Source: Colias croceus
Taxonomy: Eukaryota; Arthropoda; Insecta; Lepidoptera; Pieridae
DNA length: 64,000 nt
Reading direction: 5' to 3'
NCBI RefSeq assembly: GCF_905220415.1
Contig: NC_059537.1
Location: 11,317,593 to 11,381,592, forward strand
Position numbers and translations under genes: made by a program. Shown here in pieces: positions 23,573 to 34,658 of this stretch (its first letter is position 1; the number at the start of each line of letters is the position of its first letter). Under the pieces are notes generated by a model. That model had not been told where the DNA came from. It saw only the letters and a list, made by a program, of their open reading frames with translations, and searched no databases.

Positions 23573-23908
23573 AAAAATCAAATCAAAATTGTTTATTTGG
23601 AACACAACAACGCATTACAAAAACTTTATGCACGATGGCACCCATAAAAGCTTAAATAAGCTGCGGCACAGGTGCCAACGCCCGCCTCCAAACATTAGTA
23701 GTTCCACTAATCAAATTTTAACATTCATATCTCCAAAACAGAAACACAAAGTAATTATAAAAGTAAGTAAGACGATTTACTTATACAAAATTAAAAAGAC
23801 AAAAATGTGCAGGTATGTGTTTGTGAGAGAGTGTGTGAATGTTATGTGTGTGAGTATGCGAGAGTGAGATTATGTGAGTTTGTGAGGTTGAGTGAGAAAT
23901 GTAGAAGT

Positions 23909-26877
23909 TTAGATGGTGGTTTTAATAATTAGTTCAGTTTCATCATACGAGAGGGATAGAAGCCAATTTAGGAGTATGGTTTTTAGCTTATAATGACAGA
24001 GTGGGTAAATATTGAGGACTTGATTAATTTTATTGTAGATTAACGAACTTATGAAAAGATAGTGGCGACTAGCTATTGCTGTTCTGCGATATTTAATAAC
24101 GCATACTCTGTCGTTTCTGCGCCTAGTATTTATAAAGTCCAAGTCATACACAGTGTCTGAGTGCTTCCTCAGAACAACTTTGAGAATAAACAATTGTCTT
24201 ACGGTGGGAACTTGGCAAAGAGCATATAATTCGCTGGTCGGATAGCGGAGAGGTTTGTTAACGAGAACTTTGAGGACAGCCCGTTGGGCTCGTTCCAGTC
24301 TTATCATCAAAGATTTGACACAGCCTCCCCAGGATGTTATACAGTAAGAGGTAACAGACTGAATCAATGCATAGTAAACAGTTTTTAGGTAACAGATATC
24401 AAGGACTCCTCTGAGGCGTTTAAACACAAATGTTAATTTTCTGATTTTAGAGCATACAGTATCGATCTGCTGCTTCCACGAGAACATTTGATCGATTGTG
24501 ACGCCCAGATATCTCAAGCTAGTGGCTCTTTCAAGACTTATACAATTGCATTGATCACTAGGGTCGCTCTTGAGACAATCATGTACGGATATGTTAAAAC
24601 TTGAGGGAGGCAGGGAAGAAAGTTTGGGGGCAAAAGTTATGTATTTACTTTTAACAATATTAAGCGTGAGGAGGTTTTGTCGAAGCCAGTCTTGAACAAT
24701 CTTTAGAGCATTTTCAGCAACATTACGAACCTCCTCCCAAGTTCGGGCATGGATAATCAAAGCAGTATCATCGGCATAAGAAATTATTTTACAGTTGTTA
24801 AGAGACAAATTACACAGATCATTTATGTAAATTAGAAACAGGGTAGGTCCTAAGACGCTGCCCTGTGGTACGCCAAAAGTAACTGGTTCAAGCTCACTAA
24901 CAATATCATCAATAACTACACACTGCGTACGTTCAGAAAGATAACTACCAAAAATATCCAGAACAGAGCCACGAATACCACAGCGTTCCAATTTAGATAT
25001 AAGAATAGAGATAGAGACAGTGTCGAATGCTTTAGAGAGGTCTAAAAAAAGAGTAACAGATTTCGTTTGTTCTTCAAAATTATTTATTATGCTATTGGTC
25101 AAAGACAACAGAGCATCTTCCGTGGATAGGCCACGTCTAAAACCGAATTGATTTTTTGATAGTAAATTATTGGTGTTAAGAAAAGTAAGGAGCCTATTAT
25201 TTAAGACTTTTTCGAAGATTTTAGAAATAGCTGAAAGCACAGATATTGGGCGGTAATTAGAGACACCATCTCTATCTCCACTCTTGAAGATCGGGTGGAC
25301 AACAGCTCTCTTAAATACAGTAGGAAAAATGCCTTTTGAGATGGAAAGGTTAAAAACGTAACAGAGAATAGGAACGAGTATATGCCTCGCCGATTTAAGG
25401 ACAGACGTGGGTATCCCATCCCAGCCAACAGCACATTTGTCTTTAAGATTGCAAATAATTTTATGGATTTCATCATTGTCGATACTCAGTAGTACCATCG
25501 AATTTATAGAAGATTGAGAAGAGTTGTGTGGAAAAGCCTCAGGGGTATTACAATAATTTGAGGAAGCACTCCGAGTACTGTGAATAATTTTATAAGCCAT
25601 ATCTTTACCCACATTAGCAAAATAATTATTGACGGCATTGACAGATGACTTTTTACAGGTGAACCGATTCAGTAAATTACTTGCATAAGACTCCCTTGTT
25701 TTAATTCCTGACAGCTCCTTGATAACATTCCACGCGGCCCTTTGATTATTCCTGATCTTCTGAAATTTGGTATGTATTCGTATTCCCGTTTAGTTCTCTT
25801 TAAGAGCTTATTACAGAAGGTTCTGTAGCGTTGGAAGATTAATTTGTCCTGATTATCTTCTGGGTTTTTCTTATGTTTACGGTACAGTTTATCTCTATGG
25901 CGAATACATTTCAGAAGACCAGGTGTAATCCAAGGCTTTATAATACGTTTTCTAGAGGGGACATGCACAGTACGTCTATGAGAGCTTATTGTGGAGGATA
26001 GGATGTTTACTAACTGGGATGCAGACTCTTCTGGATCTGAGGAAACTAGAACAGAGGAAAAATCGGTATTTTCAAGGGCATTTACAACTGAGGGAATGTC
26101 AATACGAGAATTTAAAATAGCATTTTCATTCGGTTGTGCAATTTTAGTATGAATAAAACATAGGACGGGGTTATGGTCAGTAAACATCGTATCGAGTACC
26201 AACGTAGTGGCTTTGAAAAGTGTGCGAAGCATCACATGATCAAGACAATTGTCTTCACGTGTTGGAAAAAGATGAGCAGGTAGCAATGCATGTGATGCTA
26301 ACAGATTAAGATAGTCATCGGTTGAAGAATTTGTGTTGTTTGAGATTATATTGATATTGAGATCTCCTATAACCACAACACTCTTGTTTAACTTAATAGA
26401 AAGAAGTACGCTTTCTAAGCTAGAAAGGAACGGTTCAAGGTTCTTGAAAGATGGCGATCGATATAACGCGACTACAGCCAGAGAATCAGGAAATTCAAGA
26501 ATAACACAGTTTGCATCATTGAGCGTAGGTAATGTTACTTTGCATTTTAGTCCAACTCGAACATAAGTGACTACACCCTCGTTTTGGTTAGTAAAGTTGG
26601 ATTGGTGGAAATCGTAACCTGGAAGATGTGGAATAAATGGAGCTTTACTTAACCAGCACTCTGACAGAACGAGGATATCCAGCTGATATCCAAGTCTATA
26701 CAAGAGAGTTTGAAGAAGGGTAAAATTGCAGTTTATGCTTCGTATATTGACATGTAAGATTTTAAAGTCTGTAGCAATATTTTTTACGTAAGAAATGCTG
26801 TCCTCAGGTTGACAAATGTGGGATTCAGACACAGAAATGTTTTCGATGTCGTCATTAATAGAGTTAAAATCAGTCAT
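23909..26877 (-). pseudogene. LINE ORF2: endonuclease and reverse transcriptase, one frameshift
   Basis: Starts at the ATG at 26877 (MTDFNSINDDIEN); the upstream GTG at 26898 is less likely. The endonuclease shows ILHVNIRSI, VVIGDLNINI and FTDHNPV. Near 25770, just after the basic KRTKREYEY segment, a one-base shift moves the frame; in the new frame it reads TKFQKIRNNQRAAWNVI and continues to the RT. The RT shows YRPISVLSAISKIFEK, LDLSKAFDTVS, GVPQGSVLGP, SYADDTAL and LRYLGVTID. All catalytic motifs are intact, and the single indel is the only defect seen. The product would make cDNA of the LINE at a nicked target. Confidence 0.85.
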
Positions 26878-27142
26878 GTTTTTGACAGTAAATAACACGG
26901 GTATTGAAACCTTGATTGAAACTGAAAATAAATTTTGAATTCATAATGAATGAAAAAGATTTATTGTGTGTGTATTGGCGTATGTGTGGAGTGTGTAATG
27001 TGTATGTCATGTAAGTGGTAGGAAAAGATGTCACGTAAACTACAATATCATTTACAGATTTTTTTTTAAAATAACTAAAGTAATACAATAATAATCTGCA
27101 TAAATTCTTAACAACTAACACTGCGAAAATATCTGCCAATAG

Positions 27143-28070
27143 TCATATTATGTCTTGTTTCACTTTTGCAATATCCAATTCCGTATGTATTCTAATTAGA
27201 GGGCCATTTTCCTTTTTACGAAGAAAGATCTTTCCGTGTGACACCCAACAGAACTTAAAATTATGAGTGTTTGCAAGATCACGTGATAAGAAAAACAATC
27301 TTTTCATTTTTGCAGTTAAATTTTCCGAGATGAAAATATTTTTTGTTGGGCCCTTAAGATGCAGGTGTTCGGTAGTGAGTTTAGAATGTCCTTTATTAAA
27401 ATTTCGGTACAAATTAATAATTTTTTCCTTTAGTAAACAGCTTGTTAGGTCTACAATAATTGTTCTAGAGTTAGGGTCCTTAGATTTAATTCTATAAATA
27501 TCCTTAACTTCATGAGGCTGCACATCAATTTTTAATACATTTGTTGTTTTTAAAAATGTATCTAAAAGATAATTTTTTGATTCTGAGGAACTGTTTGGAA
27601 TATTTCTTATTTCAAGGCACGTTGACCTAGATGCGCGCTCGGTAATTTCTAGCTTCTCTTCCAAGGTTTTGATGTATTTGGCATCTTCACCCCGCGCCAA
27701 TTCCAATTTATTTACTCTAGTTGACAAGGAATCACATTTTTCTGCTAAAAACTCAAACGATGTCCGCATATTCTCAACCGTTTCGCACAATTTTTCGAAG
27801 CTTTTATTTTGCTCTTCTTTAAAATGCATAAACATTTGCTTTATTTCGAGCATAAAACTTTCTAGCTTATCTTCATCACATTCAGTATGCTTCCTTTTAC
27901 GGAAGGTGACATTAGTTTTTTTTAGTTAAACTAGGTTCGGAGGAACAATGGTGTAACGTTTGTTGCATAATCGGAACAGTTAGTACGCTAGTAGAAGCAT
28001 AAGCTTGATCAACAACATCGGAATGAACAGCCGCAGCGGGGGTGGAGGGGGGTGTGCGCTTGAGGGGCAT
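27143..28070 (-). pseudogene. LINE ORF1: coiled coil plus FP-like C-terminal domain, one frameshift
   Basis: The ATG at 28070 opens MPLKRTPPSTPAAAV, a common LINE ORF1 start. A run of eight A's near 27913-27920 breaks the frame; past it the text resumes NVTFRKRKHTECDEDK, then a coiled coil (MLEIKQMFMHFKEEQNKSF to LEEKLEITERASR). The C-terminal part (LEIRNIP ... IYRIK ... NIFISENLTAKMKRLF ... FCWVSHGKIFLRK) matches the shape of the baculovirus FP-like C-terminal domain found in many insect LINE ORF1 proteins, which bind the element RNA. The homopolymer break could also be an assembly error. Confidence 0.75.
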
Positions 28071-28469
28071 GTTATTTTGTAGTAAAAGTACGAGGTAATG
28101 TTACTAGGCAAGCGCAAGCAGCAACCACTGGGAGATTGTACAGTGCAAGTAAATAAAAAACGATGGAGATCAAGTTAAATTTGTCGCGATCGATAAATTC
28201 ATACAAAGTTGCTTTCCGTCCAGTATAAGTTGACCTCCGATGATGTTTCTTTCGCACTTTGCGTGTGGATAAAGATGTCTTATTTTTGTATTTCTTGAGT
28301 CTGTGTTTAATAAAATCAATTATTCACTCACGTGTATTCTGGTGATTTATGTTATCCTAGTATTTTAAAAAATATTTAATTTGAAATAATTAATTTTTGG
28401 AATCAAATTTAATATTCGGATTTAGCACAAAACACGTCTATACTGCACAACGGTGCGGAGGGAAGGGGA

Positions 28470-28855
28470 TAGTATGTTTAGTGATGATATGAAGGATATT
28501 CGGTCGGAGTTGAGCCGTATTAGTACATTACCTACTTGAAAAATATGTATGCTCAAATGAACAAAATAGTAAACAAAATTCATGAAAACATTTCTGAGGT
28601 AAAAACAAATTCCCGAAATTAAATCGTCCAACGAACAATCCTTGAATTTAATTCGCCAAAATACGAATCAAATCAATGAAATTAAGTCATCAGCATGTAT
28701 GATAATTACTGAACAAAACATATTGAAGAGTACTATTTCTCAATTAGAATCCCAGATAAACTAGGGTGAGAGTAAAATAAAATCACTGGAATTAAATCTT
28801 GATCATAATAAACTTCATATAATTTAAAACTTAATCAAGGAACTACGGGACAGAA
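28470..28855 (+). pseudogene. ORF1 middle part (coiled coil) of copy C
   Basis: From SDDMKDIRSELSRI through a diverged LLEKYVCSNEQ segment to SACMIITEQNILKSTISQLE. It is interrupted by small indels (28531, 28608) and a stop near 28761. The sequence downstream, to about 29030, reads NVIFTGFPESTSYNSKERKS, probably the start of the C-terminal RNA-binding domain. Confidence 0.65.
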
Positions 28856-29034
28856 AGAGCCGCGAAAAAAATGTAATTTTTACTGGTTTCCCAGAATCGA
28901 CATCTTATAACTCAAAGGAGAGGAAATCTAAAGACAACTACGAAATTTTAAAAAATTACCTCACTAATAAGTTCAGACCTACCGAAGCCAGTAAAAATAT
29001 ATATGTAATTATAAATAAGCTTAAAAACTTACTT

Positions 29035-30170
29035 CAAACTGTAGTACAGGTCTTGATGGTATTACTACAAAAGCAATTAAATGCATCAAAGAAAAATTAA
29101 ATCATACCATATGCGACTGTTTTAACCAAGCCATAATTCAAAGACGTTTTCCGGACTCGTTAAAAATAGCGAAGGTAACTCCTATCTATAAGAGTGGCTC
29201 AAAATTTGAACCTGGTGACTATAGGCCAATTTCGGTTTTGCCAGTATTGTCAAAAATATTGGAGAAGATTTTACACACGAGATTAGAAAAATATTTAGAC
29301 TCATTTAATTTTATTTCAGTGCGTCAATACGGATTTAAGCCAAAAAGTAACACTCTGTCAGCGACTATGGACCTAACTATTTAAATGAAACAGAACATTG
29401 ACACAAACAATATAGTTTTGGGAGTGTTTATTGACCTACAAAAGGCCTTCGATACCGTTTCTCACGAACTTTTAATAAAGAAATTAACATCCATTAACAT
29501 TAATGGTAAAGCACTAGATATGCTGAAATCATAATATTTAAAAAATCGATAAATATTTCACAAAAAGTTAAAATAGATAACCACGATAGCATTCCCTTAC
29601 CAATTACATGTGGCATACATGGTTCGATTCTAGGCCCATTGCTTTTTTTAATTTATATTAATAATTTACAAGATTTAAAGCTAAAGGGTCACCTAACACT
29701 TTATGCGGATGACACTTGTCTGTTTTATTTTGTTCCCTCTATACATGACATGATAGCGCAAGCACAAAATGAATTAAATAAATGGTTTCAATGCAATCTC
29801 CTAAAAATAAATATATCTAAATTCAAAGCTCATAACAAAATTATTCCGCCATACGCTCCATTTGAAATTAACGGTGTTGTATAAGAACATAAAACCCACG
29901 AGAAATAACCTAGATTTGCGAATCGGCAGCTCTCTGAAATGGAATTATCACATCGACCATCTAAAAAATAAATTATCAGCACTTCTTAGATCTCTGCGTA
30001 ATATTACTTCTTGCATACCCCATAAATTACGCCACACCATCTACAACACGTTAGCAAAGCCGCACCTAATGTATTTAATAGAAGTATCGGGGAGTGCTTA
30101 CAAAAATAAATTAGCGCCACTCCAAATTTTACAAAATAAAATCATTAAAACTATCTTTATTCTTTAACTA
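29035..30170 (+). pseudogene. Reverse transcriptase of copy C, several breaks
   Basis: Shows STGLDGITTKAIKCIKEKL, YRPISVLPVLSKILEK, FIDLQKAFDTVSHELL, GSILGPLLFLIYINNL, LYADDTCLFYF (catalytic YADD), then LRIGSSLKWNYHIDHLKNKL and MYLIEVSGSAYKNKL. In-frame stops near 29384, 29533 and 29882 and a frame change at about 29865 prevent full translation. The RT palm is otherwise complete, unlike in copies A and B. Confidence 0.8.
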
Positions 30171-30189
30171 TCCTTTTTTAACTTCTACA

Positions 30190-30690
30190 AATAAAATCTA
30201 CGACGACACTAAAGTAATGAATTTAAAACAATTATACTTTTATAATACATAAATACAAATATTATAATCTCAACATCAAATCGCCACTATCCTAATAGAC
30301 GAGCTAGCTATCTTGCCCTCCCGAAGATCCGAACAAATTATGGAAGGCGAACGGCAACATACGTTTCTATAACGGAAATAAATGTCTTTAAACCTTCAAA
30401 TGGCTAAGGCCGCAAGCGACCAATGGCTGAGCTCGGTGGGCTCTGATTGGCTCATTTGAATCGGATCAACAAGAGCTTAAACGCAAAAAAGGTGGATTTG
30501 TATAAAAAGCACGTAATTATTATTATTACTGATGGTGACACTTGTGGCTCCGTTCGGATCCACATACGGACGGTGGTGTGGCAATGGATCCACAAATACC
30601 AACCGGATCAACAAGTGAAAACGGATCAAATAATTACTAACTATATGGCACGTTTGATCAACATAGTGCCCATGGAGATATCTATATATA
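30190..30690 (+). other. 3' UTR of the LINE-derived family with GATC-centred motifs
   Basis: Contains repeated cggatcaacaag, ggatccacatacgg, cggatcaaat and gatcaacatagtgcc words. Related gatcaacatacg and cggagccaacaagtg words recur in the 5' module. The same UTR is found inverted at 8240-8850 and 16773-17180. Confidence 0.7.
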
Positions 30691-30699
30691 TATAATATG

Positions 30700-31822
30700 T
30701 ATAATAATTTGTAGATAATAGATCTTACTTAATAAGGGAATTTTTCAATAGAATTTTAACATCTATTTTCGATTAAAAATGGTGGATTAACCCATTCATG
30801 ATGTGAAGGTAACAAAACTTTAGTCATTATTACAGCCACAGGATATTGGCCGAATTTTAGAATTAAGTACCTACCTACGCATACATTTCAGATACCTAAC
30901 CTTTTTATTATAATAATTTTGATTTTATCATAATCCGTGCCAACTTTAAACAAGTAAAAGTTTAGAATTATTATAAGTACCTACATACTTTTAATTTTAA
31001 AATTATTTATTTTAATTTTAAAATTACTAAACGTTTTTGTACCATATATTTTCACCATCAAGCGATTATTTTAATTGGCGCCATTATAATTATAACGTTT
31101 ACAAATATTGTATTTAACTTGGACCAAACAGAGTCGTGTGAATTACTTCACTCGGCTACTGTAGTTTTATTAATAATCAGTAAATATGCAACTTCTAGAA
31201 TTAAATTAGTTAAATTAAGTGGACAACTACATTTACTCTCATTTAGAAATCTAGAATTTCAATATATTTCATTTGACAATTTTAGAGGTACCTAATTAAA
31301 AAGCAAATAAGACGGAAAACAACCTTTTGTAACACTTATTATATTAGATATGGTCGCTGATTTTTTTAACTTACCTTTTGTTCATTTCTTTTGTATTTTG
31401 GTTCTGTTTGTTAAAAATATACAACCTATATAATAAAACTAAGATATAGGTTTTATAATATATACTTAAAAATTAACATGATTTAAATTACGATTATAGG
31501 TAACAGGATAAATGATGATGCCACGATGACGCTCTAGATTCTAGAAGCATGCAGAAAATTAAGCCGCTCTAACAATGCTCCAACAGGTAACTATTGAACA
31601 TGAATACTATTAGTTATTATATAGTATTACTCGACACTCGATAGACCAATTTGTATTTATAGTGATTCGAATGCAACTAACGAGACCTAAAGCTTCAAAG
31701 GGATGTTTTCATTTCATAAATTGGCCAATAATGATGATAAGCCTTCTGCAATCACAATTCATTCAATCATCTCCCGGGTAAACTATCCGTAGTTACTTGT
31801 CCTTGAATCAGTCGCTGAACAC
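30700..31822. other. AT-rich intergenic DNA, nothing recognised
   Basis: No gene, RNA or clear repeat seen. Confidence 0.5.
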
Positions 31823-31830
31823 ATGCACAT

Positions 31831-32939
31831 GGGCGTAGCCACGGTGGGGCAGGGTGGGGCGCTTGCCCCACCCAGGCTTTGACCTGGAAAGTACCTAACC
31901 AAATCTAAAAATTGAATTATCCAGGTACTAACTTAATAGCTTAATATCCGTAAGAAAATTCACACTCGATTCTCGAAAGTCGACAGTCGACACAGAAAAT
32001 GAGTTTAATTTGTTTACACATTTGTTGTTTGTTGTTGTTTACAAATTTGTTTATACATTTATAATATGTTTATACATTTATGCGTTCGCAAGCGCGTTCG
32101 CCAGCGCGTTCGCCAGCGCGTTCGCAAGCGCGTTCGCAAGCGCGTTCGCAAGTGCGTTCGCAAGCGCGTTCGCCAGCGCGTTCGCAAGCGCGTTCGCAAG
32201 CGCGTTCGCAAGCGCGTTCGCAAGCGCGTTCGCAAGCGCGTCCGCAAGCGCGTTCGCAAGCGCGTTCGCAAGCGCGTTCGCAAGCGCGTTCGCAAGCACG
32301 TTCGCAAGCGCGTTCGCAAGCGCGTTCGCAAGCGCGTTCGCCAGCGCGTTCGCAAGCGCGTTCGCAAGCGCGTTCGCAAGCGCGTTCGCAAGCGCGTTCG
32401 CAAGCGCGTCCGCAAGCGCGTTCGCAAGCGCGTTCGCAAGCGCGTTCGCAAGCGCGTTCGCAAGCGCGTTCGCCAGCGCGTTCGCAAGCGCGTTCGCAAG
32501 CGCGTTCGCAAGCGCGTTCGCAAGCGCGTTCGCAAGCGCGTTCGCAAGCGCGTTCGCAAGCGCGTTCGCAAGCACGTTCGCAAATGCGTTCGCAAATGCG
32601 TTCGCAAATGCCTTCGCAAATGCCTTCGCAAATGCCTTCGCAAATGCCTTCGCAAATGCCTTCGCAAATGCCTTCGCAAATGCCTTCGCAAATGCCTTCG
32701 CAAATGCCTTCGCAAATGCCTTGGCAAATGCCTTGGCAAATGCCTTCGCAAATGCCTTCGCAAATGCCTTCGCAAATGCCTTCGCAAATGCCTTGGCAAA
32801 TGCCGGCGGCACAGCCGCCGGCCGTGCCACCGGCATTTGAGGTTCGAAGACCTGGATATGACTTTGGGTACATACAGTTGCTAGTTACATATTATTTTTT
32901 TATTGTTGCCCCACCTTGAGCCCATGGCTAGCTACGCCC
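31831..32939. mobile_element. Minisatellite-bearing DNA element with 8-bp target duplication
   Basis: Ends GGGCGTAGC and GCTACGCCC, flanked on both sides by atgcacat (31823-31830 and 32940-32947). An 8-bp duplication fits hAT-type (or P-type) transposition. Inside the left end are paired ggtggggc/gccccacc words. There is no transposase; the interior is mostly the 12-bp array. Confidence 0.6.
32080..32803. repeat. 12-bp CpG-rich minisatellite, about 60 units, two blocks
   Basis: About 41 units of AAGCGCGTTCGC (with CCAG, TCCG and CACG variants) switch at about 32580 to about 18 units of AAATGCCTTCGC. Variant positions repeat at a 168-bp (14-unit) offset: CCAG at 32173 and 32341, TCCG at 32241 and 32409. 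Because 12 is a multiple of 3 and the unit lacks stops, five frames stay open for hundreds of codons. These are not genes. Confidence 0.95.
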
Positions 32940-32949
32940 ATGCACATGC

Positions 32950-33850
32950 ACTAAGCCGATACACTACCCTTCAACGTTTCATGTCCCCTAATGAGTTGAA
33001 TTACGCAGCCGTATCAGTTGTGTAAAGTTGCGTCACGCTAAATCGTATTTTCCACAACACTCTCAAGAGTAGGTAATCTTGTAAGCCAATATGCGAATAC
33101 GGGCGCCAACCGCTTGTTAGGTAGAACGGTTAACAATGAGAATTACACAAGATATTATGTAATTTTCTTCTGGCTACATGTTGCGGGGATCGTTAATCAT
33201 CTCAATACAGCTATATATTAGCTATATACAAGCGATTTCCCGCAGCTTCGCCCGCGTGGTCACAATAAATTTGCATGTTACAAACTTTAACTCTCTATTT
33301 ACCCTTGGGGGTAGTATATTATCAAAATAAAATTCTTAGCAGATACGTTCATCATTTAATAATGATCATAGTGGCTATCCGTATGCCAAATTGAAATTTG
33401 CTCGATTCAATAGTTTTAGCTGTGCTTGTATCTATACCTTTGCATTTTTAAACAGAGTCTTCACAAATAAAAAATGTGAGTTCCCTAAATATTTATTGAT
33501 AACTTTGTTGCTTTTCTTTCTAAAATTAATATGCATCGAATGAATGTGTCATAGCGAGTCGCCGGACGATAAATAGATGCTTGTGGCTGAAGAGCCACAG
33601 ACTATACTAGACTCTTGGTGAACTTTTAATTAATTCCAAGCATTGCTGCAGAAGAAGCTAGCAAATTTTAGTCTTTCATCACAATTTTTAAGACTAACGA
33701 GCACCATTTTTTAATTTTCTATAACACGTTTTATACAACGAGTGTTTATGCGATGGCTCATTATTTCTGAACAGAGGAAAATCCACTAATTAGTTGAATA
33801 GAGAGAAAAGTATATTTATTATTAATCTACGCCCACATTCTTTGTTTCTA
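32950..33850. other. Intergenic DNA with one decayed SINE-like repeat
   Basis: A degraded copy of the 'ttcgcccgcg' family lies at about 33230-33450 (gcagcttcgcccgcgtgg, then ctatccgtatgccaaattg). The rest shows nothing recognisable. Confidence 0.45.
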
Positions 33851-34442
33851 GTAGATAGGGAGGCGAAGAGGGGAATTTTCTGTAATACTCGAGCGTGGCA
33901 GTTTAAGATATGAGAGATACCTTAGACCTAATAGAACAACCTTGTTAACTATTTAGCTCTATATGTAGTGACGCGCGCCTAGAATAGACGATCAGATTAG
34001 TAAAAAAAAATCGATAGTCTGAAATACTCGAGCGCGTCAGATTAAGATATTGGGGGTTGATTTTAGTGTTTTAAGACTAAATTTAACTAATCTGACCATA
34101 AGTCCTTGACACCGCCGAGTTATAGGGTCGCGAACTTGTAAAAAAAAAACGTTAATCCGGCATTCTCGAGCGCGATTGTTTTTATTTTTATTTTGAAGAA
34201 TATAATCTAAAACTTACTAAAAATACAAAATCTGCCGGTTTCCGCATGACCGGAAGTCTGGAGGAGCCATTTCATCTTCCGAAAAACGCGTTACAGCATA
34301 TAAGTCGCGAACTTTACTTTTTAAGTTAAAACTTTTTTTACTTGAAGCATCGTAAAAAGTCAAACTCCCGGTTTTTTGTGTATATCTCGAAAACTGAGGG
34401 AGTTAAGAAAAATTGATATGAAATAACGATGATTAAAAAAAA

Positions 34443-34504
34443 GAAACCCACAAACCTTTTTCGGTCAGATTTCTTAATCTGACCGAAAAAGGTTTGTGGG
34501 TTTC
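34443..34504. repeat. Perfect 29-bp hairpin with a 4-base loop
   Basis: Left arm 34443-34471, loop tctt, right arm 34476-34504, no mismatch. Arm core ccacaaacctttttcgg. Confidence 0.95.
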
Positions 34505-34507
34505 CCA

Positions 34508-34658
34508 CCTGAAAGCATATTTTCTTAATCTGACAAAAATGTTGGTGAACCCACCAAGCATATTTTCTTAATCCAACAAAAATGTTGGTGGGTTCACCAA
34601 CATTTTTGTCAGTGAACCCACCAACATTTTTGTCAGATTAAGAAAATATGCTTTCAGG
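34508..34658. repeat. Perfect 40-bp inverted repeat with an inner hairpin
   Basis: Arms 34508-34547 and 34619-34658 are exact complements. The 71-base interior contains a second gttggtg/caccaac pairing. Confidence 0.95.

Larger units (their letters stand above)
23573..28469 (-). mobile_element. Full-length Jockey/CR1-group LINE inserted into copy C
   Basis: On the minus strand: 5' UTR (28469-28071), ORF1 (28070-27143), ORF2 (26877-23909), 3' UTR and a TTGATT-type tail at 23573-23600. It splits an ORF1 of another element between gcagatt and ttagtgatg, with at most a 2-base duplication of T. Only one frameshift was found in each ORF, so the insertion is fairly recent. Confidence 0.85.
28470..30690 (+). 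mobile_element. LINE-derived element, 3' half (copy C)
   Basis: Continues 22441-23572 after the inserted LINE. It holds the rest of ORF1, a deletion junction near 29030, RT, and a 3' UTR ending gatcaacatagtgcccatgg followed by gatatc and (TA)n at 30681-30700. Joined with its 5' half, the element is about 3.35 kb. The endonuclease that should lie between ORF1 and RT is absent. Confidence 0.85.

Noticed and set aside
32080..32803. A CRISPR-like repeat array
   Set aside because: No spacers: the units are contiguous 12-mers, and this is a eukaryotic genome.
32010..32919. Five long overlapping open frames of 246-279 codons on both strands
   Set aside because: All are translations of the 12-bp minisatellite (tetrapeptide repeats). 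They have no domain and arise because the unit length is a multiple of three.
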